Shown one piece after another: positions 32,439 to 43,238 of a DNA stretch of 64,000 nucleotides. Origin of the DNA: Bolinopsis microptera. Lineage: Eukaryota > Ctenophora > Tentaculata > Lobata > Bolinopsidae. The stretch is taken from assembly GCF_026151205.1 (NCBI RefSeq), contig NC_087083.1, positions 1,986,501-2,050,500 on the forward strand, in the 5' to 3' direction. The notes beneath the pieces were generated by a model. The model made no database searches. It worked only from the letters and a program-made list of their open reading frames with translations, and was not told the DNA's origin. Made by a program: the position numbers and the translations under genes. Position 1 is the stretch's first letter. Every line of letters begins with the position of its first letter.

Positions 32439-35239
32439 TCACGGGGCCTTAGTGTCCCTAATTTTGACCATTGTCCTTAGATATTCAGGAGCACAATCGT
32501 TTATGCACTTGAAAACCAGTAACGCTATCTTGAATTTGATTCGCATTGCTACAGGTAAGAAGTGTAATTCAATCATATAGGGTGTGATGGGCTCCTGTCT
32601 CAACTTCCCGTGAAGTCCGAATATGAATCTCACAGCAGTATTCTGCACTTTTTGAAGTTTCTGGAGAAGTCTTTCAGAAAGGGCACCATAAGTAGCATTT
32701 CCATTGTCCAGAATGGAATGAATTGAAGCGTGTACCATTTGGATTTTGAGCTCCTTACTCAGTTTGGAACCTATTCTGCCAAGATTTTGCTGATTTACAT
32801 AGCAAACTCTGACAACGTTGTTGATCTGTGCCTCTAAATTGAGATGGTTGTCAAAAATGAATCCCAGATTCTTTGCTGACTTGGTAGGTTTAATGGAGCA
32901 TATGCTCAATGCTGTCAAGATTGAATTCAACTTGTTTTGGGGCTTTGGAGTTTGTAGATATCTCGATTATCTCACTTTTATTGTCGTTGAGTTTCAGGTA
33001 GTTCTCACTCATCCATGATTTGATGTGCTCGAAACATTCTTTCAATTTGCTCTTCATAGATTCAATGGCCATGTCTTTTTTAGGATCAAATGAGAAGTAT
33101 ATCTGAGTACCATCAGCATATAGATGGATTTGGAGACCATGCATACTTGCAATATCTTGTAGCTGTTTAGTGTAAAGGATGAAAAATATAGGACCAAGAA
33201 TTGAGCCCTGAGGAACTCCAATCTCGAGGTCACAGAGAGAGGAATATTCACCCTTAACACCAACGATAAAGGATCGATTTGACAGGTAGCTTGCAACCCA
33301 TTGAAGAATAATACCACTAAATCCATAGCTATGTTCGAGTCGTCTCAAAAGTCTTTTGTGATTGATGGTATCAAATGCAGCTGACAAGTCAAGAAGAAGA
33401 AGAACAGTATGACTCTTCTTGTCAACTTGGAGGAGTATATCATTATGTACCTTGAGCACTGCAGTTTCACAGCTCATGTTTTTCCGATAACCTGATTGAT
33501 TTGCTGCGAAAAGATTGTTCTTATTTAGGTACTCGGAAAACTGTGAGTGGGCACACTTTTCTATAACCTTGGAAATAAAACTGAGGTTACTCACAGGTCT
33601 ATAGCTTTTCAAGTCGTCTGCATCTAGAGAGGCTTTCTTTAGGACTGGTCGTACTATAGCAGACTTCAGAGCATGTGGAAAATAGCCCTCTTGGAGGGAT
33701 AGGTTAACTATGAGGGTGATATGAGGGAGCAATTCATCGAGACAGTGCTTGAGGAGCCATGTTGGAAGAGGATCGAGTTCACACGACTTATTATTCATCG
33801 TCTTAGTAATCAGGGAAAGAACCTCTGATCGAGTAACTAATCTGAAAGCTGTAGCAGAGCATGGTAGAGAACTATGTGTATCATTAGGCATCTCTAACTC
33901 TTTTACACAAGGTTTGTCTTCAGATTGACTATCAGCACTGGACAGGTTTTCCTCTGAGATAGACCCATAAATCTTCTTTACTTTATCGTCAAAGTAGTTT
34001 TTGAGACTTTCTGCAACTGCTTGATGCGTGGGCCCAGAAGGGGACTTCCGAGAAAGATCTTTATCCAGAAGGTTATTTATAATTCTGTATGTAGCTTTTG
34101 GATCTCCTTTAGCATCTGTAAGTCGTTTCTCATAATAGCGATTCCGTTCTCTAGAGATGATTAAGGTAGTATCTACACAAGCTTCCCTGTAGATTTTTCT
34201 ATAATCTTGAGCATCAGCCATACCTTTATGCTTCTTCCAGAGTCTTTCAGTAGCTCTGCGCTTTTTACGGGCATCATTGCAGTTTTCATTCCACCAGTCA
34301 CTACGACCAGGTATAAAATAGATGTTCTTAGCTGGTGCATGCTTATTAAGAACTGAGGATATAACAGAATCGTATTTGTCGACTGCGTCATCTAAACTAG
34401 TTAGCTGGGATGGAGATGGCATGTGGAGTACAATGTCAGCTTTGAAAGCATCAATATCAATTTTGCTAAACTCACGAACTGTTTTTTGTTCCTTACTTGG
34501 CTGCTTTGATGACACATCAATCTCGGGTGCACTAAACTTAACCAGGAAGTGATCTGACGTTGTGCCCGTGTCTTCCACAATTTCAAGCTCTGTGATGTTT
34601 AAGTTGTCAGCCGGTGATTCCAATGTTAGCACTAGGTCCAGTGTGCCGCCAGAGATGTGTGTTGGTGAGGAAACATGCTGCTTCAAGCCTTTTGAATGAC
34701 AGAGTGCCATGAATTGTTTAGCCCAATAGTAGATGGATCCTCTACATGAAAGTTGAAATCCCCTGCTAATATAGGAATACCAGATTTAGTTATCAAGGTA
34801 TCCATGTAATCAGAAAACTGTTCAAGAAACAATTTCTTTCGGGTTTCTTGATATTTCTTATGAGAAGAAACTTGAGTTGATCGATAAAGGACACAAAATC
34901 TGATCAAGTGAGATTTTGCTCTGAAGACAGTTTCCAAAACCTCAAAGGAACTAAACTTCACACTGTTTCTTGTCAGGGAGACAACCTTTGGGTCATAGAT
35001 GAAGGCAACACCGCCACCCCACGTCTTGGAGCACTAATAATATCATATTTGTGGTCTTTCACCTCAGCGATTTTGGCCTTATCATCAACTCTCAGCCAAG
35101 TCTCTGTCAGGAAGCATATATCCACGTTCTCTTCTCTCAGTAGCTCTAGTACAGATACCGTTTTGTTGCAAATGGATCTTGCATTAAAGGTTGCCATTTT
35201 CAGAGCATGGGGTGGACTGTGATGGTGTCCTGGTGTCAC
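32439..35239 (-). pseudogene. CR1/L2-like LINE ORF2 (endonuclease plus RT), broken
   Basis: In order on the minus strand: an APE endonuclease start (MATFNARSICNKT, FLTETWL) at 35239-34973; a frameshifted piece with GIPILAGDFNFHVEDP at 34961-34683; then a long frame 34710-32890 with TSDHFLVKF and the RT domain (SAIVRPVLKK, YRPVSNLSFISKVIEK, LLLLDLSAAFDTINH, GVPQGSILGP). The catalytic box reads LYADGTQIYF, so the second metal-binding Asp of YADD is Gly. A further frameshift near 32910 leads to KNLGFIFDNHLNLEAQI and the thumb, ending at 32439. The point change and three frameshifts show a dead copy. Its last 80 or so codons are at 29461-29226. Confidence 0.85.
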
Positions 35240-35748
35240 ATCATGTTTTTTGAGTCATATTCTGTATTCATCACTAGCCTCTGTATCTCTCTGGCAATGA
35301 TTGGACACTTCATTGATGCTGCATTATGGGACTTGTGCTGTGCTTTATCACTGGGATTCTTCGAGTCTTTGCACCTGGCACAGCACTTTGCTTCACTTTT
35401 GGACTTGTTACTGCAATCTTTAGACAGGTGGTTTCCTGAGCAGCGGAAGCAAGTTGGATCATCAACCTTGGTAGGACAGTTTGTAGAAGTGTGACCAATT
35501 CCTTGACAATGGTAACAAGAAACAACATGAACTCGATCGGACACAGGATGGCAGGTATTTCCAAAATAAAGAGCTCTTCCTTGGTCATTCATGATGCAAG
35601 ATCGGATAGCAGGAGAGACTTTAAGTGCAAATGTGAAATACTTGCTATTTTCAGTAAAACGTGACATGTACACAGAGAAGTATAGAACAATAATAGAATG
35701 GCAATGATAACAAATGTTAATGCAGCCAAGCTTTGGAACGCTGTTCAT
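35236..35748 (-). pseudogene. LINE ORF1 fragment with CCHC zinc knuckles
   Basis: The frame encodes CYHCQGIGHTSTNC and CFRCSGNHLSKDC, two CCHC zinc knuckles, then a Cys/Lys-rich tail (CCARCKDSKNPSDKAQHKSHNA). Zinc-knuckle ORF1 proteins bind LINE RNA in Jockey/CR1-like elements. The end overlaps the ORF2 start (35239) by 4 bp, consistent with coupled translation. The N-terminus is not LINE-like beyond about 35660, so the copy is probably 5'-truncated. Confidence 0.75.
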
Positions 35749-36148
35749 AAAAAAATTTTAACTTCAAGCAACTGCTAGAAACGTCCATTAACTTGATAAA
35801 ACTGAGAACCAAAACACTATTAATACAAGCACAGGCAGCTGACTTAAAAGATACTTGGACTCCAAACAATTTTAAATTGCAGTAATTAAATCTAATTGCA
35901 GCGGCAAACACTTACTATTACTATCATAATTGTACTATAGACAGAAAATCTTTCAAATCGATTTTGGGCGCTTTTCAACCATTTGTTGTAATGTTTTTAG
36001 ATACTAAATATCTAAATTTATAAAAATTCTTATAGGAACGAATTAATTGATATTTAATAATTTATTCCGTAGGTTTATCTGATTATATTGATATTGATAT
36101 TGAACGAAGCTAACTCTAGACATAGTTAATATTACTTCTTTTAACAAA
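35749..36148. other. Intergenic DNA, no gene seen
   Basis: AT-rich sequence between the LINE 5' end and a small inverted-repeat element. Confidence 0.4.
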
Positions 36149-36332
36149 GGGACTTGGAGTATAAACGACCAAGTTTGCATAAATTTCTATCCAACCAAGA
36201 ACTCAGGAGGCAAAGGTGGGTGCGTAAACTTTTGGTCTGCTCTCTCCGATCCTGCATCACCCTGGATTCTTCTCAACGTATCTTTGTAAAAGGTAAATAC
36301 CTTCTAGTCAATCTCTTGCTACTCCAAGTCCC
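36149..36332. mobile_element. 184-bp MITE-like element
   Basis: Ends GGGACTTGGAGTA (36149-36161) and TACTCCAAGTCCC (36320-36332) are perfect 13-bp inverted repeats. A TSD is not clear. An internal stretch near 36212-36250 (GGTGGGTGCGTAAACTTT, GGTCTGCTCTCTCC) also occurs inverted at about 7105-7147. Confidence 0.6.
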
Positions 36333-36893
36333 CTAAGATATCTGATCTAAAGTTCGTGCTAGTTATATATAATATATGAAATATATTTTTGTCTGCTTTA
36401 ATTGATAGGTACTAAATAAAATTGTTGTTTTCTTGATTGTTTGGGGGGTAGGAAGCTCAATCTCAATTCTGAAACATGATTTTTCCGAAATTGATATTGA
36501 AAAAATTGAAAAAATTAAAAATCTTTTAAAATCATTTTTCCGTTTAACTCAGTTCACTGATCAGTCCATAATGTTCCGATTACTGTTAAAATTACGTATA
36601 CACTATACAGGAGTACAATAATCTGTATGTATCACTGTGACTAGGGCATTATAGATAATAAAATTGACTCTGGTAGCAACCATGATCCAAAAAACTAAAA
36701 AATTGTACGATCATCTGAGAGCTGATAAGTTCAGTTAAGTTGTTCTCAATGACAAACATGTTTATGTTTTTATATAATGTGGTAATTACTGACATCACTT
36801 TTACCGTTTTATATTAATTGTTGAGAGAAAAAAAGCTATTAAAAAGATTCCAGTAAGTTACTTTTATCCTCATGCTGAATATACTACGAGAGC

Positions 36894-36895
<2 letters not shown>

Positions 36896-36930
<35 letters not shown>
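36896..36930. repeat. 35-bp poly-G run
   Basis: An uninterrupted run of G. Length is likely uncertain in sequencing. Confidence 0.9.
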
Positions 36931-36932
<2 letters not shown>

Positions 36933-37374
36933 GATGAGGCCAAAACCTCTCAGAAGTGATATAATTCAACCAGAACCCCTACATATGCTATATTGTTACG
37001 AGAAAACGAACCAATTGGACATTCCAATAGTATGTTTTATGTGTTTTTGCACTGCAGGGGCTAGTATGCTCACTACTAGTTGGAGTTGTCATGTACTCCA
37101 AGACCCGAGTGCTTTGGCCTCTTGACCTGAGATCGATTGTTTCTGCTCATTAATTTTATCCCTGTTACTTGTTATTATGTATTAGTACAACACTAGGTAC
37201 CGGGTTATATTTTGTGGTCCGGTCTTTAAACATACCATAATATCACTAGTACACTGCACCTTAAATGTATAGTCAAGTACATTTGTATCATAACACATGC
37301 TTGGCTGGGGGTGCCCTGTATTTTCAAAACGGACAAAAAGTAGGGCGGACAAAAACAGACAAAACATTTAGATG

Positions 37375-39185
37375 TCCTCCACCTCCTCGTTAGTCTTCCT
37401 CTTCCTTCTCATCAGTCCACCTCCTCCTCCTAAGTCTTCGGACTCCTCCTCCTCCTGAGTCCTTCTCCTCCTGAGTCCTCTTCAGTCCTCTTCCTGACTC
37501 CTCCTCCTCCTTCTCATTAATCTCCTCCCCATCCTCCTCCTTTATCCTCCTCCTCCTCCTCAGACCTACTCCTCAGTCCTCCTCATACTCTTCAGTCTTC
37601 TTCCTCAGTCCTCATCTTCTTCCTCCTCAGTCCTCCTCCTCCTCAGTCCCCAGTCCTTCTCCTCCTCGTCAGTCCTCCTCCTCCTCCTGAGTCCTTCTCC
37701 TCCTGAATCCTCTTCAGTCCTCTTCCTGACTCCTCCTCCTCCTTCTCATTAATCTCCTCCTCATCCTCCTCCTTAGTCCTCCTCCTCCTCCTCAGACCTA
37801 CTCCTCAGTCCTCCTCATACTCTTCAGTCTTCTTCCTCAGTCCTCATCTTCTTCCTCCTCAGTCCTCCTCCTCCTCAGTCCCCAGTCCTTCTCCTCCCCG
37901 TCAGTCCTCCTCCTCCTCAGTCGTCCTCCTCCTCGTCCTTAGTCATCGTCCTTAGTCCTCATCCTCCTAGTCCTCGTCCTTATTCCTAGTCCTCATCCTC
38001 CTAGTCCTCGTCTTGATCCTCCTCAGTCCTCTTCCTCTTCCTCAGTCCTCCCCCAGTCCTCCTTCTCCTCTTCCTCATCCTCAGTCCTCCTCCTCCTCCT
38101 CCTTCTCCTTCTTATCAGTCATCTTCCTGACTCCTCCTCCTCAGTCCTCCTCCTCCTCATCCTCCTCCTTAGTCCTCCTCCTCCTCAGTCCTCCTCCTCT
38201 TCATCAGTCTCCTCCTCCTCATCCTCCTCCTTAGTCCTCCTCCTCCTCAGTCCTCCTCCTCAGTCCTACTCCTCAGTCCTCCTCATCCTCTTCAGTCTTC
38301 TTCCACAGTCCTCATCTTCTTCCTCCTTAGTCCTCCTCCTCAGTCCTTCTCCTCCTCGTCAGTCCTCCTCGTCAGTTCTCCTCCTCCTCCTTCTCCTCTT
38401 CCTTCTCCTCCTAATCAGTCATCCTCCTCAGTCGTCCTCCTCCTCGTCCTGAGTCGTCCTCCTCATCGTCCTTCTCCTTCTTATCAGTCATCTTCCTGAC
38501 TCCTCCTCCTCAGTCCTCCTCCTCCTCATCCTCCTCCTCCTCATCCTCCTCCTTAGTCCTCCTCCTCCTCAGTCCTCCTCCTCTTCATCAGTCTCCTCCT
38601 CCTCATCCTCCTCCTTAGTCCTCCTCCTCCTCAGTCCTCCTCCTCAGTCCTACTCCTCAGTCCTCCTCATCCTCTTCAGTCTTCTTCCACAGTCCTCATC
38701 TTCTTCCTCCTTAGTCCTCCTCCTCAGTCCTTCTCCTCCTCGTCAGTCCTCCTCGTCAGTTCTCCTCCTCCTCCTTCTCCTCTTCCTTCTCCTCCTAATC
38801 AGTCATCCTCCTCATCTTCTTCCTCCTCGTCCTGAGTCGTCCTCCTCATCGTCCTTAGTCCTCGTCCTCATCCTCCTAGTCCTCGTCCTTAGTCCTCTTC
38901 CTCCTCCTTAGTCCTCCCTCAGTCCTCCTTCTCCTCCTCCCCATCCTCAGTCCTCCTCTTCCTCCTCCTCCTCACCAATCCTCTTCATCAGTCCTCCCTC
39001 TCATCTTCAGTCCTCCTCCTCCTCAGTCCTCCTCCTCCTCCTCCTCCTCCTCCTCCTCAGTCCTCCTCGGTCCTTCTCCTCCTCGTCAGTCCTCCCTGCA
39101 GTCCTCCTCCTCCTCATTCTTCCTCCTCCTCCTCCTCAGTCCTCCTCAGTCCTCCTCTTCTTCAGTCCTCCTCCTCCTCCTCATC
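37375..39185. repeat. 1.8 kb CCT-rich polypyrimidine array
   Basis: The plus strand is almost pure pyrimidine, made of CTCCTC and AGTCCTCC words. Higher-order duplications include blocks at about 37457 and 37690 and blocks at about 38241 and 38633 that repeat long stretches. The strand asymmetry could allow triplex (H-DNA) formation. Open frames here are low-complexity artefacts. Confidence 0.9.
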
Positions 39186-40199
39186 AGTTTACACAATTTA
39201 TCGTACTAAAATGTTTTTAAACGCATTTGAGTCTGTAAGATATTGAAATGTTACTGTTCCTGACTCAAAATGTGCTCGAGAATTTTTTGTTTAACAGAGT
39301 TTTACTCTCCAGTTCTATGGAAAAGTTGTTACACGATAAATAAAAATTTTGATAAATAAAGTGATTTTCATCCCTTTTAATGTTATTAAAAATTGTGTAG
39401 ACTATTCTTTGTATCTAACTGAAGATTGGAGGTTTGAGAAAGGACCATGGTCATTAACCGTGCTACCCATTTCTGCTGATAGCCTGTTACAAATTGTGGA
39501 GACAATTTAAATCAAAAGTTACTAAAGCGTTCGCTATTTGTTACAATTGTAATTACCAACTGCAACCGTACCTCTTTCAATTATGGACCGGGGTGGATGT
39601 TTCTGTCAAACAAGAGTTGATACGACAATGTTTTGTTTTTCGGACGAAAAGATTCTTGTTTGGAACAAGAAAGCATTTTGGGGTTCTGGGACCACCACCA
39701 ATCGATTTCTTGTCATATTTAAGTACAGAAATAGCTACCTATATCGCCTAGAAACCTCGGAGGGAAGATTTAAATTTTCCCGATTTTTCCGATATATGAG
39801 GGTTGATGAGGCTAAAATCCCCCCCCCCCCCCCTCCCCAGAGCTAATGAACTCAGTTGTTTTCTCATGCTATTCATCCCATTTATGATCTGTTGTGATGA
39901 TTACTTTGATCATATTTTACCGAATCATTTCTGCTATTTAATATTATGCTTGCGTTTTATTGCTCAGCAGCTGTTCAAAAGGATCAAACTCAAATATAAG
40001 ATAATTAATCATTTCACAGTAATAAGTTTGAAACATGTTTTCATCATACATTTAGCTCGTGTATTATTTAGTTACTTGGAGAGATAAAGATGTCCATTTT
40101 TCAATTTTTTCAATTTTTTCAATTTTTTCAATTCTGAAACACGATTTTTCCAAAATTGAGATTGAAAAGATTGAGCTTCCTACCCCCCATTGTTTATTT

Positions 40200-40910
40200 C
40201 ATAGGATGAGCCTGATGGTTTCTTATTCTATCATTGAGCATTTTACACTCTATGAAATTTGAGTAGCAATTAGTCATGACAACATCAATTGTGCTTTGGG
40301 TTATCCTGTCGTCCAGGTTTGCAACTCTTGTTATTCCTGTAACAGTCTGGATCATTCCAAAGAGCTTCATTGTGATATCTATAGATTTGTTTGGAGGGGC
40401 GAAATTGTGATATCTAGTTTTTTATAGTCTAAATCAGACAAGGAGTTCTGGTTAAAATTTACGTCTCCGATCCATATTACTTTCTTTCCTTGAAGTTTCA
40501 TCATACATTCAGTCATATAATCAACGAATTTATCTAAATGACAAAAGTTGTGTGATCTATAAAAACAGCAAATGTAGATATTAGCATCCTTGAGTTGTAT
40601 CCATATGGCAGATGGCTTCAACTTTTGAAAGATCAGAGTAGGTTATATCTAGGTTGATTAATTTGTAATTCACACTTTGGTTAATCAACATACCACATCC
40701 TCCTCTTCCCTTGTCATTTAGGTCTATCACATCTTAAAAAGTCGAAGTTTAGTGTGCTAGTGTTTTAAATATCAGATTTAAGGTTGGTTTCATTAATTCC
40801 GATAATATCTAGTTGTTCTTGAAGTTCAAGGGTCTTTGCCAAGTTAGTTAAGCCCCCCTGTATATTACATAGACCAATAGCAAGATTTTTGTTTATCAAT
40901 GTGTGCATAT
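40200..40910 (-). pseudogene. LINE endonuclease domain remnant
   Basis: Read on the minus strand with frameshifts: LAKTLELQEQLDIIGINETNL, GRGGCGMLINQSVNYKL, FYRSHN, KKVIWIGDVNFNQN, then TVTGITRVANLDDRITQSTIDVV. These are consecutive APE endonuclease blocks of a CR1-like ORF2 (I-x-ETNL, GGCG, YRSHN, W-GDVNFN). RT is absent. The sequence stops beside the TIR element that ends at 40188. Confidence 0.75.
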
Positions 40911-41146
40911 AAAGCAAAATGAGAATGTGAGATAAATAGTGTCACCAGTGGTGATTGAAAAGAATCACAAAAAAGCAGCAACCATACTGCAGTTTATATC
41001 ATAAAATATTAATGGCCAAAATACTTGTCCTTTCTATTATTATTTATTAAGTAAAGAGATTATTCTCGTGTTCTGTGTTTATGTATAATAGCCCATGCTT
41101 ATAACACATATTTTCTAAGTATCGATTCCCAGTCCCTGGATAATAT

Positions 41147-41776
41147 CTATCTAGTGACAGCTTTAGGCAGAATGTTTAAAATATATATTTTCGCAATATT
41201 AAATTCTGCCCACAATTTTTCAACAAATTCTTCAATGTCTTTTGTAGCACTGTTGAAGTTCATTGTGTTGAGGTCAATGGAATCAACATAGTTAGTACCA
41301 GTTAGTAGAACAACCTTTTTAACCTTTTCTTTGTTTAGAATTTTGAACTGACTGTCACTGAAGAGTCTTTGGGACATTTGGACTGAGTTGGCCCCTGGGT
41401 AGAAAAATACTTTGGTCCACGAGTCGAAGAGCTTAACAGTTTTTCATCCAGATGTCTAAACATGCTGCTGCTGATATACACTGTGCTCACATCTGTCTGT
41501 GGCATGTCTGTTAACATGCCACCCTGATTGACGGAGTGGTGGAGATGGATAGGGTGGGGTTAAGTGTGGGGGTGGCTCAGACTCCGGGGGCTCATTCTCC
41601 ATTTCATCATTGCTGTAGAGATTATCCAGCAGATCAGCCATGCTGTCTTTGGAAAGGGTTTTGCTGGCAAGGGTTCTTAGGGGGTGCTTAATACAACTGT
41701 TGGGAATTGTGTTCCGTGTGTCACAGATTCGAAGGAAACGATCTTTTAAACTTCCAATAATACATTTTTTGTACAT
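41147..41776 (-). pseudogene. LINE ORF1 with SGNH/esterase-like domain
   Basis: Three overlapping minus-strand frames form one broken ORF1. First a charged, proline-rich N-terminal part (SEPPPHLTPPYPSPP), then VSTVYISSSMFRHLDEKLLS (SGNH block I), then KVVLLTGTNYVDSID and IYILNILPK (blocks III and later). Esterase-type ORF1 is known in CR1 and related LINEs, including Hydra elements. It belongs with the endonuclease remnant at 40200-40910. Frameshifts near 41470 and 41350 show it is dead. Confidence 0.75.
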
Positions 41777-41894
41777 TGCAGATGTATTTTGTACATAATA
41801 TGTGCTTGGAAACAGCTAGACTGATTTTGTAATTTTCAAAAGATTTTTATCTTTTTGATCATCTTCAAGTTTTCTGTATACTAGTCCTAATATA

Positions 41895-41975
41895 CTTTCT
41901 GATAATTACTGATAATTACTGATAATTACTGATATGATAATTACTGATAATTACTGATTACTGATAATTACTAGG
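41895..41975. repeat. GATAATTACT repeats before the FAM210-like gene
   Basis: About six 11-bp TGATAATTACT units with small gaps, within 30 bp of the FAM210-like start codon. Confidence 0.8.
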
Positions 41976-42000
41976 TACATGGTATGGTCAGTCAGGAATC

Positions 42001-42709
42001 ATGTTTCAAGTCAGATTCCAACAGATAAGCAGAATCATAAGTTCTGTAATACCAACTGCTCCCTTGTCACTTTCTTCTGTATCCTGTCAACAAAAGCTTG
42101 CAACAGGAAATAATTTGCAAGTTTCCTTTCAAACCCTGAGTGCAAGCTCTTTTAGGCAATACTCTTCGGCGAACAAATGTCAGCTATCAGCTAATCATTA
42201 TCAGAGAGTAAATTTGGGTTTCAGGAGAACATTTTCAGGATCTTCAAATTTAAGTAGTACTGTGAAAGCTTTTACGCAAAAGTATGGAACGCTTTTCATT
42301 GTCTTTCACACCAGTTGTTCTGTTCTTTCTATTACAACTTTCTTCATCCTCATCTACAGGTAAACCAGCTCCCCAAAATTTGCTGAAAAAAGTGTCTTCT
42401 GATTCCTGAATCCAAATAATATATTGTTATTTAACATTGTTTAATGTTCATTTTACATGTTCATGTAAGATTAACAACCTCAGGGGGCTTGATACAACGC
42501 CATTCATCTCATTTGCTGAAAACTTCATAAACGTCGACAACCTTCTAGCAAAGGCAGGTTACGATCGCTCTTTTCTCACCGGAGCACCTTCTTCTAAAGC
42601 AGCATGTTTTGGGTTGGCGATGATTTTGACAAAGTGTATCCAACCGCTTCGTTTAGCTTTCAGTGGTATAATGGTACCTATCATTGCCAAATACTCTAAG
42701 AAAAGCTAA
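42001..42709 (+). CDS. FAM210-like mitochondrial protein (DUF1279)
   Basis: Two exons, 42001-42359 and 42484-42709, join GT-AG in phase to give 194 residues (stop TAA 42707-42709). The first 85 or so residues are rich in Ser, Arg and Gln with few acids (MFQVRFQQISRIISS, FRRTFSGSS), like a mitochondrial presequence. Next comes FTQKYGTLFIVFHTSCSVLS, matching the DUF1279 opening YG-x-F-x-x-x-H. Then RGLDTTPF and a second hydrophobic stretch ending LTKCIQPLRLAFSGIMVPII, matching the family's K-APVR-x-VPLI pattern. FAM210A/B are mitochondrial membrane proteins linked to translation and metabolism. Which paralogue this is cannot be said. AATAAA at about 42889 may be the poly(A) signal. Confidence 0.85.
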
Positions 42710-43238
42710 AAGCTTTTAGAAAAGCTAATCAGCTAGTTCACGAATCTGTGCTTTACATGGCCATGGGTACCAAAACTTTTGATTGGTAACCTGAGCTGAT
42801 TTACATGATACATCCAGATTTATTGTAATCAAATTTTCCTCCCCCCTGATTTTTCCGGTAAATCAAGTGTTCACTGTTTATAATACGATAAATAAACTAT
42901 TTTTTGTATTGTCTAATCCCAGTTTTTCTATGATCATCTCTGTCAGCAAGTTCACTGTTTGCAAGTAACAATACCAGGGCATATTAAAACTACCGGTATA
43001 TGTGTAACGTTTGTGAATACTTTTTAATTTTACATGTTTCATTATTTGAATGTAACAATGATCAATTCGAGCAAGTAAAAAGTATCTTTTGTTCTAGTTT
43101 CGTTGAAATCATTATTTTATTTTGTAATCACTATTATACTGTTAAGCTATTCTAATGTTGTATTCAGTATGTACTATGTATATTGTATTCTAATACATTC
43201 ACCACTCAGGCTAGGTATATGTTCATCATAATCAGGTA
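42710..43238. other. Intergenic spacer between the FAM210-like gene and TSEN34
   Basis: Holds the 3' UTR of the upstream gene and presumably the TSEN34 promoter. No other gene is seen. Confidence 0.5.

Larger units (their letters stand above)
29462..32449. mobile_element. 2,988-bp long-inverted-repeat element with 6-bp TSD
   Basis: The ends AGGCCCCGTGACA and TGTCACGGGGCCT are flanked by the direct repeat TAGTGT at 29456-29461 and 32450-32455. The insertion sits inside LINE ORF2. Both subterminal zones (29498-29715, 32064-32410) carry several palindromes built on GCATCTTTTGGCGTTAAGC. Inner inverted repeats pair 30095-30405 with 31460-31765, and 30436-30590 with 31030-31175. The centre holds two direct copies of a roughly 180-bp unit. 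No transposase is recognisable; a 62-codon frame at 30255-30067 is mirrored in the opposite arm. It is a non-autonomous DNA transposon of unassigned superfamily. Confidence 0.85.
29041..35700 (-). mobile_element. Decayed CR1/L2-like LINE interrupted by a DNA element
   Basis: A minus-strand LINE runs from about 35700 to a 3' tail at 29041. The tail reads ACCGCTTAGGCCG on the plus strand and ends in (ATT)n, like many CR1/L2 elements. It carries an ORF1 zinc-knuckle protein, an APE-type endonuclease, a reverse transcriptase and a conserved C-terminus (APKIWNTLPYSLRS). Frameshifts occur near 34965, 34700 and 32910, and the 2,988-bp element at 29462-32449 splits the coding sequence. Removing that element and one TSD restores the reading frame exactly at the junction. 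It is inactive. Confidence 0.85.
36443..40188. mobile_element. 3.7 kb TIR element with 7-bp TSD and a polypyrimidine core
   Basis: The ends GGGGGGTAGGAAGCTCAATC and its exact inverse are flanked by the direct repeat ATTGTTT at 36436-36442 and 40189-40195. Inside each end is an imperfect stem built from CAATTCTGAAACA-GATTTTT. The interior has a 35-bp G run, a 1.8 kb CT-rich array, a C run near 39820, and the phrase GGGTTGATGAGGC-AAAA next to both homopolymers. No transposase is recognised. It sits beside the remnant endonuclease of a LINE (40200 on), which it may interrupt. Confidence 0.75.

Noticed and set aside
38013-38234. Pro/Ser-rich ORF
   Set aside because: Polypyrimidine array.
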